Part shown: positions 11,345 to 21,250 of the stretch, in pieces | How positions within the stretch are numbered: the first letter of the stretch is position 1 | Layout: the number at the start of each line of letters is the position of its first letter | NCBI GenBank assembly: GCA_039583875.1 | Contig: CM077164.1 | Location: 71,269,628 to 71,333,627, forward strand | Length of the DNA: 64,000 bases | Direction: 5' to 3' | Origin: Platanthera guangdongensis | Taxonomy: Eukaryota > Streptophyta > Magnoliopsida > Asparagales > Orchidaceae | Translations under genes and position numbers: made by a program | Notes under the pieces: model-generated | Databases searched by the model: none | The model's input: the letters and a program-made list of their open reading frames with translations, nothing else | What the model was told of the DNA's origin: nothing

Positions 11345-11830
11345 AGGTGTCGACACACAAGTTTGGTCTCGAAACTTTGGTGAGCGTGTCGACAGACAAT
11401 GGCGAAATCCTATTTATACCTTTCTAGGATTGAAGATGAAAGGGCGCGTCAACAAACTCAAATTGTGTTGACACTGTTGAAAAGTGTCGACACTGACTTA
11501 TAATGTCTCGACAACTATGTGTCGACACAAGTATAGTCGACAGAATATATGTGTCGACACTTGTTTATGTGTCGACACCGCTTAGCTCGACACTTAGTCG
11601 AGACTTTACTTCACTAAGTCTGCATAAAGACTAAGTGTCGACACCACCTTGAATGTGTCGACACCTACTCATCATGTGTCGACACTAATTCTCTGAAGTG
11701 TCGACACCAACTTCCTAGATGTGTCGACACCTTTTCTCTGAAGTGTCGACACCTTTTCTCTGAAGTGTCGACACCAATTCTCTGTCTCGACACAGACAAC
11801 TCTGTGTGTCGACACTATTTTACTTAGACA
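11345..11830. repeat. Internal GTGTCGACAC array between SIRE-1 pol and ORF3
   Basis: About 13 exact GTGTCGACAC copies plus decayed ones fill the spacer directly after the pol stop at 11842. Most lie at 11480-11820; two or three more lie between the candidate TATA box and the ORF3 start. The motif is the same as in the LTR U3 of this element and different from the motifs of SIRE-2 and SIRE-3. Confidence 0.93.
11411..11418 (-). promoter_or_regulatory. Candidate internal TATA box upstream of SIRE-1 ORF3
   Basis: TATAAATAGG on the minus strand, the same ten bases as the LTR TATA context (TATAAATAGG at 7055 downward). It lies about 100 bases before the ORF3 ATG and just downstream of the internal palindrome array. 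Confidence 0.5.
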
Positions 11831-11841
11831 TTTCTGTAAAC

Positions 11842-12908
11842 TTATTCTAAGTTTATCATACCTAATTCAATTTTAAACCTATTGAATTTGGTTTCTTCTA
11901 AGGGCTTAGTATACATATCAGCTAGTTGATTATCTGTCTTAACATACTCTAGTGAAATATCTTCTTTTTCTACATGTTCCCTTAAAAAATGATATTTTAT
12001 TTCAATGTGTTTAGTTCTACTATGGGAAACAGGATTGTTTGCAATAGATATAGCACTAGTAGAATCACAAAATAGTGGTGTTCTACTTACCTGAATACTA
12101 TAATCCTCAAGCTGATGTTGTATCCATAGAAGTTGAGCACAGCAACTTCCTGCAGCCACATATTCTGATTCTGCAGTGGAGATAGCCACACTTGTTTGCT
12201 TTTTGCTACTCCATGAAATCAGTCTTCCACCTAGGAATTGACAGGTACCAGTTGTACTCCTCCTATCTTCTTTGCAGCCTGCAAAATCTGCATCTGAATA
12301 ACCTATCAGTTCAAAGTCTCCATTCCTAGGGTACCAAAGGCCTAGATAAGGTGTGCCCTTTAGATATCTCAGTATCCTTTTGACTGCTGTCAAATGAGAC
12401 TCTTTAGGGCATGCTTGGTACCTAGCACAGACACATGTAGCATACATGATATCTGGTCTACTTGCAGTCAAATAGAGTAGGGAGCCAACTATCCCTCTAA
12501 ATAAAGTCTCATCTACAGGTTTCCCTGCATCATCTTTGCTAAGAGACATACTTGACCCCATAGGAGTCTTCATGGTACTGGATGAATCCATACCATACTT
12601 CCTTATCAGTTCTAGGGTGAACTTAGACTGGCATATGGATAAACCATTCTCAGTCTGTCTAACTTGGAGACCCAAGAAGAACTTAAGTTCCCTCATACTG
12701 CTCATCTCAAATTGTCCTTACATAAGTTATGCAAACTTTTTGCAAAGACTACTTTCAGTATACCCAAATATGATGTCATCTACATATATTTGGACTAGAA
12801 TTATCTTGTCTCTGGATTCCCTAAGGAATAGAGTCTTGTCTATTTTCCTCTTGTGAATTTATTCTCAATGAGGAAACTATACAGGGTTTCATACCAAGCC
12901 CTAGGGGC
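11842..12908 (-). pseudogene. SIRE-1 pol: RT C-terminal part and RNase H
   Basis: The frame from 12705 to 11842 covers the end of RT (MSSMRELKFFLGLQ) and a full RNase H with DADFAG, STAESEY and the terminal TKPLEETKF block. RNase H removes the RNA strand of the hybrid during reverse transcription. The RT active-site YVDD is intact at 12786-12775, but it lies in a segment with stops (near 12724 and 12712) and a one-base loss in an A run near 12865 that puts it out of frame with the preceding part. Ends 11 bases before the internal palindrome array. Confidence 0.85.
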
Positions 12909-14291
12909 TTATTTTAACCCATACAAAGCCTTTCTAAGTCTATAGACATAATTAGGTTGAGTTGAATCAACAAAACCTGATGGCTGTTCCACATAGACCT
13001 CTTCCTTTAGATTACCATTCAGAAAGGCTGACTTAACATCCATTTGGTAGACTTTAAATCCTTGATAGGTTGCATAGGCCAGGAACATCCTTATGGCTTC
13101 CAGTCTGGCTACTGGAGCAAAGGTTTGATCAAAGTCAATACCTTCTTCCTGCATATATACCTTAGCAACCAGTCTTGCCTTGTTCTTGATAATCACTCCA
13201 TGTTCATCCATTTTGTTCCTAAAGATCCACTTGGTCCCAATTATGTTGTGGTCTTTTGGTTTAGGAACAAGCTCCCAGATTTTGCACCTCTTGAACTGAT
13301 TCAGCTCTTCTTTCATTGCCTCAATCCAATGAGGGTCTAGGATGGCTTCTTCAAACTTCTTTGGCTCTACTTGGGATAGAAAACTGGAGTAGAGTGCTGC
13401 ACTCAGATTTCTGCTCCTTATTTGTACCCCTTGTCTTAGATCACCAATGATTTGATCTACTGGATGATCTCTTAGATGCCTATTAGCTGGAGGCATCCTG
13501 GCTTCAGGTTGAACTTCTTCAGTTTCCTCAACTTGCTGCACTCCTTGGACTTCTTCTTCATTAGGTACATGTAGTACTCCCCCTGGACAGCAGCCACTAT
13601 CTTCTACTTGCTGTCTTTCAGTAGATCCTTCTTCTATAGTGAGCTTGTCCATCTTCTTTGTCACACCTGTGGAGCTGCAAATACTACTAGACAACTCATG
13701 GTTAATAAGTCTAGCTTCATCAAATACTACATGTACTGACTCTTCTACAACTTGAGTAGACAAGTTGTAGACTCTATAAGCCTTACTGTTGTTGTTGTAC
13801 CCAACAAAAATTCCCTCTTGGGATTTGGCAGCAAACTTAGTCAAGTAAGACTTTCTATTGTTAAGTATAAAGCACTTACAACCAAAGATCCTGAAGTAGG
13901 ATAGGTTTGGTTTTCTGCCTTTCACAATCTCATAGGGGGTCTTATTGTGGCTTTTAGTAATGGTAGCCCTATTAATTACATGGCATGCAGTATTAACGGC
14001 CTCAGCCCAGAAATATTCTGGGAGAGATGTGTCACTTAATAGGGTTCTACCAGCCTCAATCAAGGTTCTATTTTTCCTCTCAGCAATGCCATTTTGCTGA
14101 GGTGTTCTTGGTGAAGAAAATTCCTGAAATATCCCAAATTCTTCACATAGTTTTGCCATACTATCAGACTGAAATTCAGTACCATGGTCACTTCTTATCT
14201 TGACCACTGTACTGTCTAGTTCATTCTGAATTTGTTTGACAAAGCTATAGAAGATACTAGGTGTTTCAGATTTCTGTCTAAGGAAGAACAC
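12909..14291 (-). pseudogene. SIRE-1 pol: integrase core and RT N-terminal part
   Basis: Begins after the TAG at 14294-14292 and runs to a TAA at 12911-12909. It holds the second and third integrase catalytic residues (RSDHGTEF and NGIAERKNR), the conserved copia segment [12 protein letters not shown] and [10 protein letters not shown], a variable linker, then the RT fingers region ([15 protein letters not shown]) and [13 protein letters not shown]. The terminating TAA replaces the Gln of YGLKQAPRAW. In-frame with the neighbouring pieces, so only the stops separate them. Confidence 0.88.
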
Positions 14292-15014
14292 CTAGGAAAC
14301 CCTTGAGTAGTCATCTACAACCACAAAGGTATAGACCTTCCTACCTAGGCTGTGAACTGGCATAGGACCAAAGAGATCCATATGCAAGAGGTATAAACAC
14401 CTCACAACATCTTTGTTTTCAATGCTATTAAAGGTGGATCTAGTCTGCTTGCCCTTTTGACAAGCTGAGCATATTCCATCTTTAATACACTTAACTTGAG
14501 GACCATTCCTCACTAACTCTTTGCTATAGAGTTGGCCAATTGTCTTGTAGTTGAGATGGGCTAGCCTCTTGTGCCATTTGACACAATGAGAGACTTTCTC
14601 ATCAGCTACAAGACACACTGGAGAACCATTGTTCTCACACATAATGTTTAGGCAATAGACATTCCTCTTTCTATAACCTGTCAAAATGATCTCTTGATCA
14701 TTTGACCTCCTGATATGACAACCATCTTTAACAAATGAGATGTCATATCCTAAATCACTCAGTTGACTTATACTAATAAGGTTATGTTTCAAACCTTTAA
14801 CATAAGCCACTTGAGTAATAGTTATATGAGAGCTAGAAATGTTACCAAAACCCTTGATGATTCCTTTTTCAGAACCACCAAAGGTGACTTTAGGACCATC
14901 CTTGATAGGTGTGTAGTCCTTTAACAATCCCCTAGTTCCAGTCATGTGTCTGGAACATCCACTGTCCAAGTACCATATTGGGGCATGGCCACTTGCACTC
15001 ACCTGCAAAACAGA
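14292..15014 (-). pseudogene. SIRE-1 pol: protease and integrase N-terminus
   Basis: The protease motif LDSGCSRHMTG is intact near the start. It is followed by the GAG-pre-integrase region, the HHCC zinc motif (WHKRLAHLN ... CSACQKGKQ), and the first integrase Asp in HMDLFGPM. The segment ends with TAG at 14294-14292 replacing the Trp of the conserved FTWVFF block, a TGG to TAG change. Together with the next piece it forms the PR-IN part of a copia polyprotein. Confidence 0.88.
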
Positions 15015-17024
15015 TTAGTTGACCTTAGAACCCAAAGAATTCTTGGGTCCTTGGTGCTGGTTAGTCTGCCTCTTAACAAAGCTACCTGAAGATTTTCCAA
15101 CAGGCAGTTTGCTACTCAACTTGGCGTTTGTATTATGCCAACAGTCTATGGCAAAGTGGCCTACCTTGCCACAGCACCAGCACTCAAACCTATTGTACCT
15201 TTGCTTAGGTATATTCCTAGCTGTTTTATCTACAGCTGGCTTGTTGAGAGCTGGGGCTTTGCCCTTAGACTTGGACTGAACAGTCCTAGCAGGTTTTGTG
15301 AAACCTAATCCAGTTTTACCCTTTTGATGTACAAATTCATCAATCAAAGGTAGAACAGACTTAGGTTTTGAAAACCTTGCGACAATGTCTCTCTCCTTCT
15401 GAAGACTAATCTCCAGACTTCTGATTTGATCATTCTTAAATGTTATAGTCCCCATCTGAATCATAGTTATGTGCTTCAGTCTGGCTATTTCATTTAGTTT
15501 TTGATCAATCATCTTCTCAGAATCAGTTGCAGCCACTTTGAGACTAGCAATTTCCTTTGCCTGACTCTTGGCTAGGGACTTGCTCTTCTTAAAAGCTTGC
15601 AACAGAACTCTATATTCATCAATAAATTGATGAATATCCCCTTCTGATTCAGATCCACTGGCATCATTTGATGCAGATGTAACTGAATCTGAACTAGCAC
15701 TAGAAATTGAACTTAAAGAATAATTTTGTACCTTACTAGGTCCAGGCTGCTCCTGGATTTTGTTACCTTCTGATAATGCCATCAGTCCTTGGCACTGACT
15801 GTCCTCTTGCTCATATATAGAGTTCATTATCTGGATGAACTCCTCTTCTTCTTCTTCAGCAAACAGTCCTATGTAAGCTTCAGCTTCTGACTCAGTTTCT
15901 GAAGAAGACATGTCTGACAGGCCTTTGTCCTTCTTGGAAACAAAAGACCTTTCCTTCTTGCCCTTGAATTGTGTCTTTTTCTTATCAGTAGATTCTTTTC
16001 TCTTCTCAGGACAGTCTGCAATAACATGTCCTTGTTTGTTACAACAATAACAAGCTATCTTTGAAGATGAAGTTCTATTTGACTTGGACTTTCTTCTGTC
16101 ATTCGTTGATGACCTCTGTGTTGTGGAAGGCTTAGTCCTCCACTGTTTCTTCTTTAGGAACTTCTGAAAGTGTCTTGTGAAGGCTGCAAAGTCCTCATCA
16201 CTTTCACTGCTTTCAGACTTTCTGCTTTCTGAATCATCTGACTCAGTCTCAGCCACTTTTGGAGGTGGAGATGGAGACTTACTTCTGTATTTTCTGGTGG
16301 CTTCTGTCTTGAATGCCACTGTTCTTTCTTTATTCTCAATTCTGATAGTCTTCTCCTCTTCTTTCCTTACCATCAACTGTATTTCATAGGATAGCAGTTT
16401 TCCAAACAGTGTTGGAGGAGGGATATCTGCTAACTTTGTCATTTCCCTTATGCCACAGATCTTGGTGTCCCAATCCTTTGTTAGGGACCTCAAGAACTTA
16501 TCATTTAACTCATAATTACTAAATTCTCTTCCATAGGACATCAGCTCATTGACAATCCTATAAAACTTCTTATAGCATTCTGTTATGCTATCAGACCTAC
16601 CTTGCCTAAAACTTTCATATTCTTGATTTAACAAAGACTTTCTATCATGTCTCACTTCTTCTGAACCTTCCATGTACACTATAAGAGTATCCTACATCTC
16701 CTTAGATGTCTTAGAGTGTATCAAGTTCTGAAAGGTAGCATCATCTATGGCACTCACAATGATATTCTGAGCCCTCTTGTCCATTGTGGCTAGAATTATC
16801 TCATCTTTTGTCATTTCAGAGAAGTCTTTAGGTGTTCTCTGATTTGCATCCAGGACTAAAACCTTCATAGGCACATATGTCCCTTCTTTAACTGTGATAT
16901 ATATCCTAGGGTCTGAGGCTTCCATAAATAGTCTCACCCTTTCTTTCCAGATGCCAAAAATTTCTTTTCTGCAAATGGGCAACTACATAGATCCAAGTTC
17001 CTTATGATTCTCTGTTGAACCCAT
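15015..17024 (-). pseudogene. SIRE-1 gag
   Basis: Start chosen at ATG 17024-17022 (MGSTENHKELG); the primer site lies about 90 bases upstream. In-frame stops are at 16985-16983 and 16694-16692; the second is TGG to TAG in KEMW. The long Gag follows the SIRE plan: UBN2-like capsid domain, acidic Ser/Glu-rich linker, zinc knuckle CYCCNKQGHVIADC, coiled-coil segment, then a second knuckle CWCCGKVGHFAIDC. A local indel near 15035 and the stop at 15017-15015 separate it from protease. Confidence 0.87.
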
Positions 17025-17110
17025 GTTTCTTGATTTTCTTGATTCTGCACTTTACTTATACTGAATCTGCCAACAGGATCTACTCAGACAGTTAAGTCCT
17101 TTTTGAGTAA

Positions 17111-17126
17111 CCTCGCTTTGATACCA
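17111..17126 (-). other. SIRE-1 primer-binding site
   Basis: Minus strand TGGTATCAAAGCGAGG, two bases inside the 5' LTR end. It is complementary to the 3' end of initiator Met-tRNA over the first 12 bases, the usual primer of copia elements. Confidence 0.9.
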
Positions 17127-17128
17127 CT

Positions 17129-17872
17129 TGAAAGAAATTGTACCTAATCACCTAGAGGGGGGTGAATGGTGACTAAATCTTTTTAAACTTTTTAGGCAGA
17201 TTGCAGATTATTTTACAGAGTTATAACTACTTTTTCACAGCAATCAATCAGCAATCACAGAATAACACATGCACACAGTGAACACACAGGTTTATAGTGG
17301 TTCCCCAAGGTTTGGGTACATCCACTTTCCCCCTTCGCCTATCTAGTAGTGTACTAGATTCGGCCAAACTCCTCCACTATCTCAGATCCTCAGATCTTAC
17401 ACTCAGAACCCCAAAATAGGTTCCTACAGCTCAGGCCCAAGGCCCTACAACTCAGTCTTCTCCAAAGACCTACACTCAGCTTCTTCACAAAGCCTACACT
17501 GAGCCACAAGGCCTATACTCAGCCACAACAGGCCTACACTCAGAGAAATAGATCTCCTACACTCAGGCACACAGGCCCTACCACTCAGCCTTTATAATTG
17601 CAGGCTTATAACTCAGATCACTATGGATCCTATAAGAAAATAAGAATACAAAGAATATACCTACAACTCAGAGAAAAGAGAGATGAGTTGATAGGTTCTT
17701 GATGAGTTCTTGGAAGAACTCTGCTGAGAATAATCTCACTTGGCTTTTCTTCAAAGCTTCTTGAATGTAGAACACAATAGGATTGATTCTCTGTAGCTGA
17801 TCTTCAATCACTGCAACTTACGATTCAGAACTAGGTCTGAACGCTTCTTCACAGCCTCGTTTCAATGGCTGT
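17129..17872 (-). repeat. SIRE-1 5' LTR, R-U5 side (first part)
   Basis: Matches 6179-6920 of the 3' LTR and stops at the GCTGT target duplication where the Athila element is inserted. A few single-base differences from the 3' LTR are visible, such as the length of the G run after CCTAGA. Confidence 0.92.
17868..17872. other. Target-site duplication of the Athila element, left copy
   Basis: GCTGT at 17868-17872 is repeated exactly at 31246-31250. Confidence 0.95.
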
Positions 17873-18044
17873 TGATGAACTGTAAATATACGTATTTTTA
17901 TGCACATTAATTTAGTCATTTTCATTTATTTTCGTCGTTTTTTACTTATTTTTGTTCAATAAAATGTTCCTATTCTTGTAAATTTGCTTCTAACTTGTTT
18001 TATTTTATTTTGCAGAAAAATTCCAAAATCTGCCAAAATTTGGG

Positions 18045-18600
18045 AAGTACACGCCCGTGACACATTGGTCACGCCCGTGACCGGGCCGTGACTGCGCATT
18101 TCCCGTGAAATCGGAAAATTTGTGAAGTAAAAGCTCGACACGCCTGGCGACACGCCCGTGTCACCCGACACGGGGCGTGACCCAAGCCCGTGTCCTCTCC
18201 TCTCGACGAATTCCTCTCGACGATCGTCGAGTGTCGACACCAACTGTCACGCCCAGTGTCACGCCCGTGACCGGGGGCGTGACTCAATTTCCGCTCGACG
18301 ATTTCGACTCGACACTTTCCGCTCGACATTCGTCGAGTGTCGACACCAACTAACACGCCCAGTGTCACGCCCGTGACCTGGGGCGTGACCTTTCCAGCTG
18401 GCCCGATAGGATGCTGCCGAGGACATTTGACGCAACCCACGCCCGGTTCTACCTCCCCGACACGCCCAGAGTCACGCCCGTGACCTGGGGCATGACTGCT
18501 GCGAACTCAGCCCGAAGTCAACTTTGCTGTCCAATCGCCGGCCGCCTTTATGAATAGTACTGTCACGCCCCCCCTACACGCCCGTGACTGAGGGCGTGTA
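18045..18600. repeat. GTCACG-CC-CGTGAC inverted-repeat array in Athila U3 (5' LTR)
   Basis: Repeated GTCACGCCCGTGAC 14-mers (six-base arms around CC) and variants such as ACACGCCCGTGT. GTCGAGTGTCGACACCAACT occurs twice and contains the same GTGTCGACAC palindrome found in SIRE-1. The 3' LTR copy lies at 28340-28890. Confidence 0.88.
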
Positions 18601-18616
18601 CTTAGAAATTTTTTCC

Positions 18617-18624
18617 TATAAATA
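18617..18624 (+). promoter_or_regulatory. Athila LTR TATA box (5' LTR)
   Basis: TATAAATA directly after the U3 inverted-repeat array; the same box is at 28912-28919 in the 3' LTR. Transcription would start roughly 30 bases downstream. Confidence 0.75.
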
Positions 18625-19609
18625 GCCCAGTTCTGTAAGGTCCAAGGGTTCAGATTTTTGGGCCAAGTTAGTGTCTTTTTGTGGGCTGCATCCGTGATTT
18701 TCAAAGCTATGTAAGGAGATTTCTCCCTTTTTTATTTCATTTCTTATTTTGTCTTAGCTTTAGCCCTTGTAATATCTTGTAATAGTTCCTAAAAATCAAT
18801 AAAATTTTAGTTTTTCTCTTCATATTTAGCTTTGGAATGAACACTTGTGCTCACTGTCCTTCTCATTTTTATCCTTGGTTTTATCTTTGTTCTTCATTTA
18901 GTTCTTCTTTTATGAAAAGTGTGTGTGTGTGTATGAGTGTAACATGCTTACTTTACATGTTTTTTTTACTTGTTTTCATACTTAGGGATGATAGGTTTTC
19001 CTCTTTACATGCCTTTAATTTTTCTCAAGTTAGGTTTTGTTAGAAATTCATGAAATGATGAATTAGGTTTGTTTTTTTTTTCATGTCTTCTTTTAATTTC
19101 TTCAACATCTTCACTCTTATGAGTGTGTAAAAGAGTTACTAAAGTTTCTTTTGTTTTTTTTTTACTTAGCTTTATTTTAGGATGAAAACTTTTTTCTTCT
19201 TTCTCTTTTATTTCAACTTTTTTAGCTCTTTTATGAAATCCTAGGAATGAAAATGTTGAAATTTTTATTTTCCAAAAACTTTGGTTTTTAATTTGTTTTG
19301 AAAAACTTTTGTCTTCTAAAATTGTAATTTCTTCTTTTTATTTGTTTTTGGCAAAACCTATGCTTGAAAAAGTAAAAGTTTTAATTTTTAGGTAACTTTG
19401 ATTTTTCATGTTGTGTGTGTGAGTGTAGGTGTATAATTTTTAATGCTTTGTTCAAATCATGTAGAGTGTGTGAGTGTAGGTGTTAAATTTTAATGCTTTC
19501 TTTTAATTGCTTTCCTTTAATGCTTTGTTCAAATTATGTAGAGTGTGTGAGTGTAGGTGTTAGCTTTATTGCTTTCTTGAATTCTCTTATGGAGTGTGTG
19601 TGTCTGTGT

Positions 19610-19970
19610 GTATTTATTTCCGCCTACTCATTAAGAGTTAAATGACGCATCGCTTTCATTTCAGTCCTACTCATTTGAGTAGGACTCGTTATTTTTCTTT
19701 CTTTATTTTTCCGCCTACTCACTTGAGTTAAATGGCCGGACTTTATTTCCCGCCTACTCGTTTGAGTAGGATTTGTAATTTTTTCTTTCTTTATTTTTCC
19801 GCCTACTCACTTGAGTTAAATGGCCGGACTTTATAGCCCTGTAATCGCATTTATTTTCTCCTACTCATTTGAGTAGGACTCGCTTTCATTTCAGTCCTAC
19901 TCGTTTGAGTAGGACTTGCAATTTTCAGCTTTTATTTACCGCCCCCACTCGTTTGAGTGGGACTCGTAAA
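19610..19970. repeat. CCTACTC-RTTT-GAGTAGG inverted repeats in Athila R-U5
   Basis: Several copies of a seven-base-arm inverted repeat with ATTT or GTTT loops, interleaved with CCGCCTACTCACTTGAGTTA units. The last unit is CCCACTCGTTTGAGTGGG, in which both arms have changed together so that pairing is kept. Present in both LTRs (29920-30260). Confidence 0.85.
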
Positions 19971-20955
19971 TTTGAAATATGCAATTTTCTTTTATTTGTA
20001 ACTTAGTTTCTGTTTAATTTACAATTTGGAGTGTGCGTGAGTTCTCGTTTTAGTTAACTTTTTAGCTTTCTAAATGTTGTTATTTTTCTTGTGTCCCTTT
20101 CTTATAAACGTTCAGTGTTTAATTTCGAACTCGCGCCTCACTAAATTATAAGTCGTGCACATACCGATGTGTGGCTAATCGCTATTAGCCTCGGCATCGA
20201 AGAGCATTGGGACATTTAAAATGATTTATAATAATTGAAGCTCTTTATTTTCATTTTAATTTAAGCACTTAGGATTTACCCCGGGTTTACGACGCGTAGG
20301 ACCACATATCGATGTGTGGGCCCTATTTCCGTAGTCCATATGCTAGCTAGCCGAGAGGCCGTGCATATGGACCGATCACCCCTGGGTAAATAGAGTTGCG
20401 TGCATACCCTCGAGAGAGGACAAGCGTAATTCTACCGGATTGGGTTCCCCACCCAATAGCGGGGTTCTTAGCGTAAAGCGGGCGTTAAGAGGAATCCTTC
20501 GTCGGACTAACGTTCGGTCGAATAGTCTTAACGTTTAGGTGAGCGATATCCATATAGCTAGGTGACCTCACATTAGTGGAACCTCCACGGCCAAGTTGCC
20601 TTATTATTAATTTGAAAACAATGTCTTTTTATTATTAAAAATTGTTTTAGTCTTAATCTGATTTGATGCCGAGCGTTAACCCTTCATCGAATATTTTCTA
20701 AATCGTTCTTTTTTTGCTCCTTTGCTTTTCCGCCTTTTATTAAGTAAAAAAATCCACCTTACTTTCAGTAAAATAATAGTCCTCCCGGAGGAGTAAGTAT
20801 AGTCAACGCGACCCCGAGAACAATACGACCTCGGTATTCCCCCGAATATCGAGTACTACTTGCGATAGGTGCACTTGCCTACCCGAGCGAGCCCGCGGCG
20901 ATCGACTCACCGAACCAACCACAGTAAGAGTCTGTTCGCGGGCACATCAAGTTTT

Positions 20956-20973
20956 TGGCGCCGTTGCTGGGGA
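20956..20973 (+). other. Athila primer-binding site
   Basis: TGGCGCCGTTGCTGGGGA, six bases after the LTR. It matches the complement of the tRNA-Asp 3' end with one mismatch, the primer known for Athila elements. Confidence 0.88.
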
Positions 20974-21250
20974 GTCTCTTTTCGAGTTGCTATTTCGAAT
21001 TCCGGAGTCTATTAATTTTACTTATTTTCTATAAAACAAAAAAAACTAAAAACTTTATTTTAAAAACAAAAAAAAAAGGTTTATTTTTGTTTTATTTTTG
21101 TTTGGGTGTATGATCTGAGGACAACCCTCAGAGTCTGAAGATCTAGACTTCGACCCTGAGATCGAACGCTCTCTTGCGCGTATCCAATCTCATCGCCGAA
21201 ATCCTTCTTTAGATCCCGAGGAATCTATCGGAGAACCCACTGTTGTAGTT
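20974..21250 (+). other. Athila leader and disabled upstream gag start
   Basis: A-rich leader. An ATG at 21110 is in frame with gag but is followed at its third codon by TGA (21116-21118) where related elements usually have an Arg codon; the frame then stays open from 21119. This suggests CGA to TGA loss of the original start, leaving the downstream ATG at 21251. Confidence 0.55.

Larger units (their letters stand above)
17873..20949 (+). repeat. Athila 5' LTR
   Basis: Begins TGATGAACTGTAAATATACG and ends GGGCACATCA. U3 holds a GC-rich inverted-repeat array (18045-18600), then a TATA box at 18617. R-U5 is T-rich, with GTGTGAGTGTAGGTGT repeats (19410-19570) and YCTACTC-N4-GAGTAGG inverted repeats (19610-19970). 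Confidence 0.95.
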
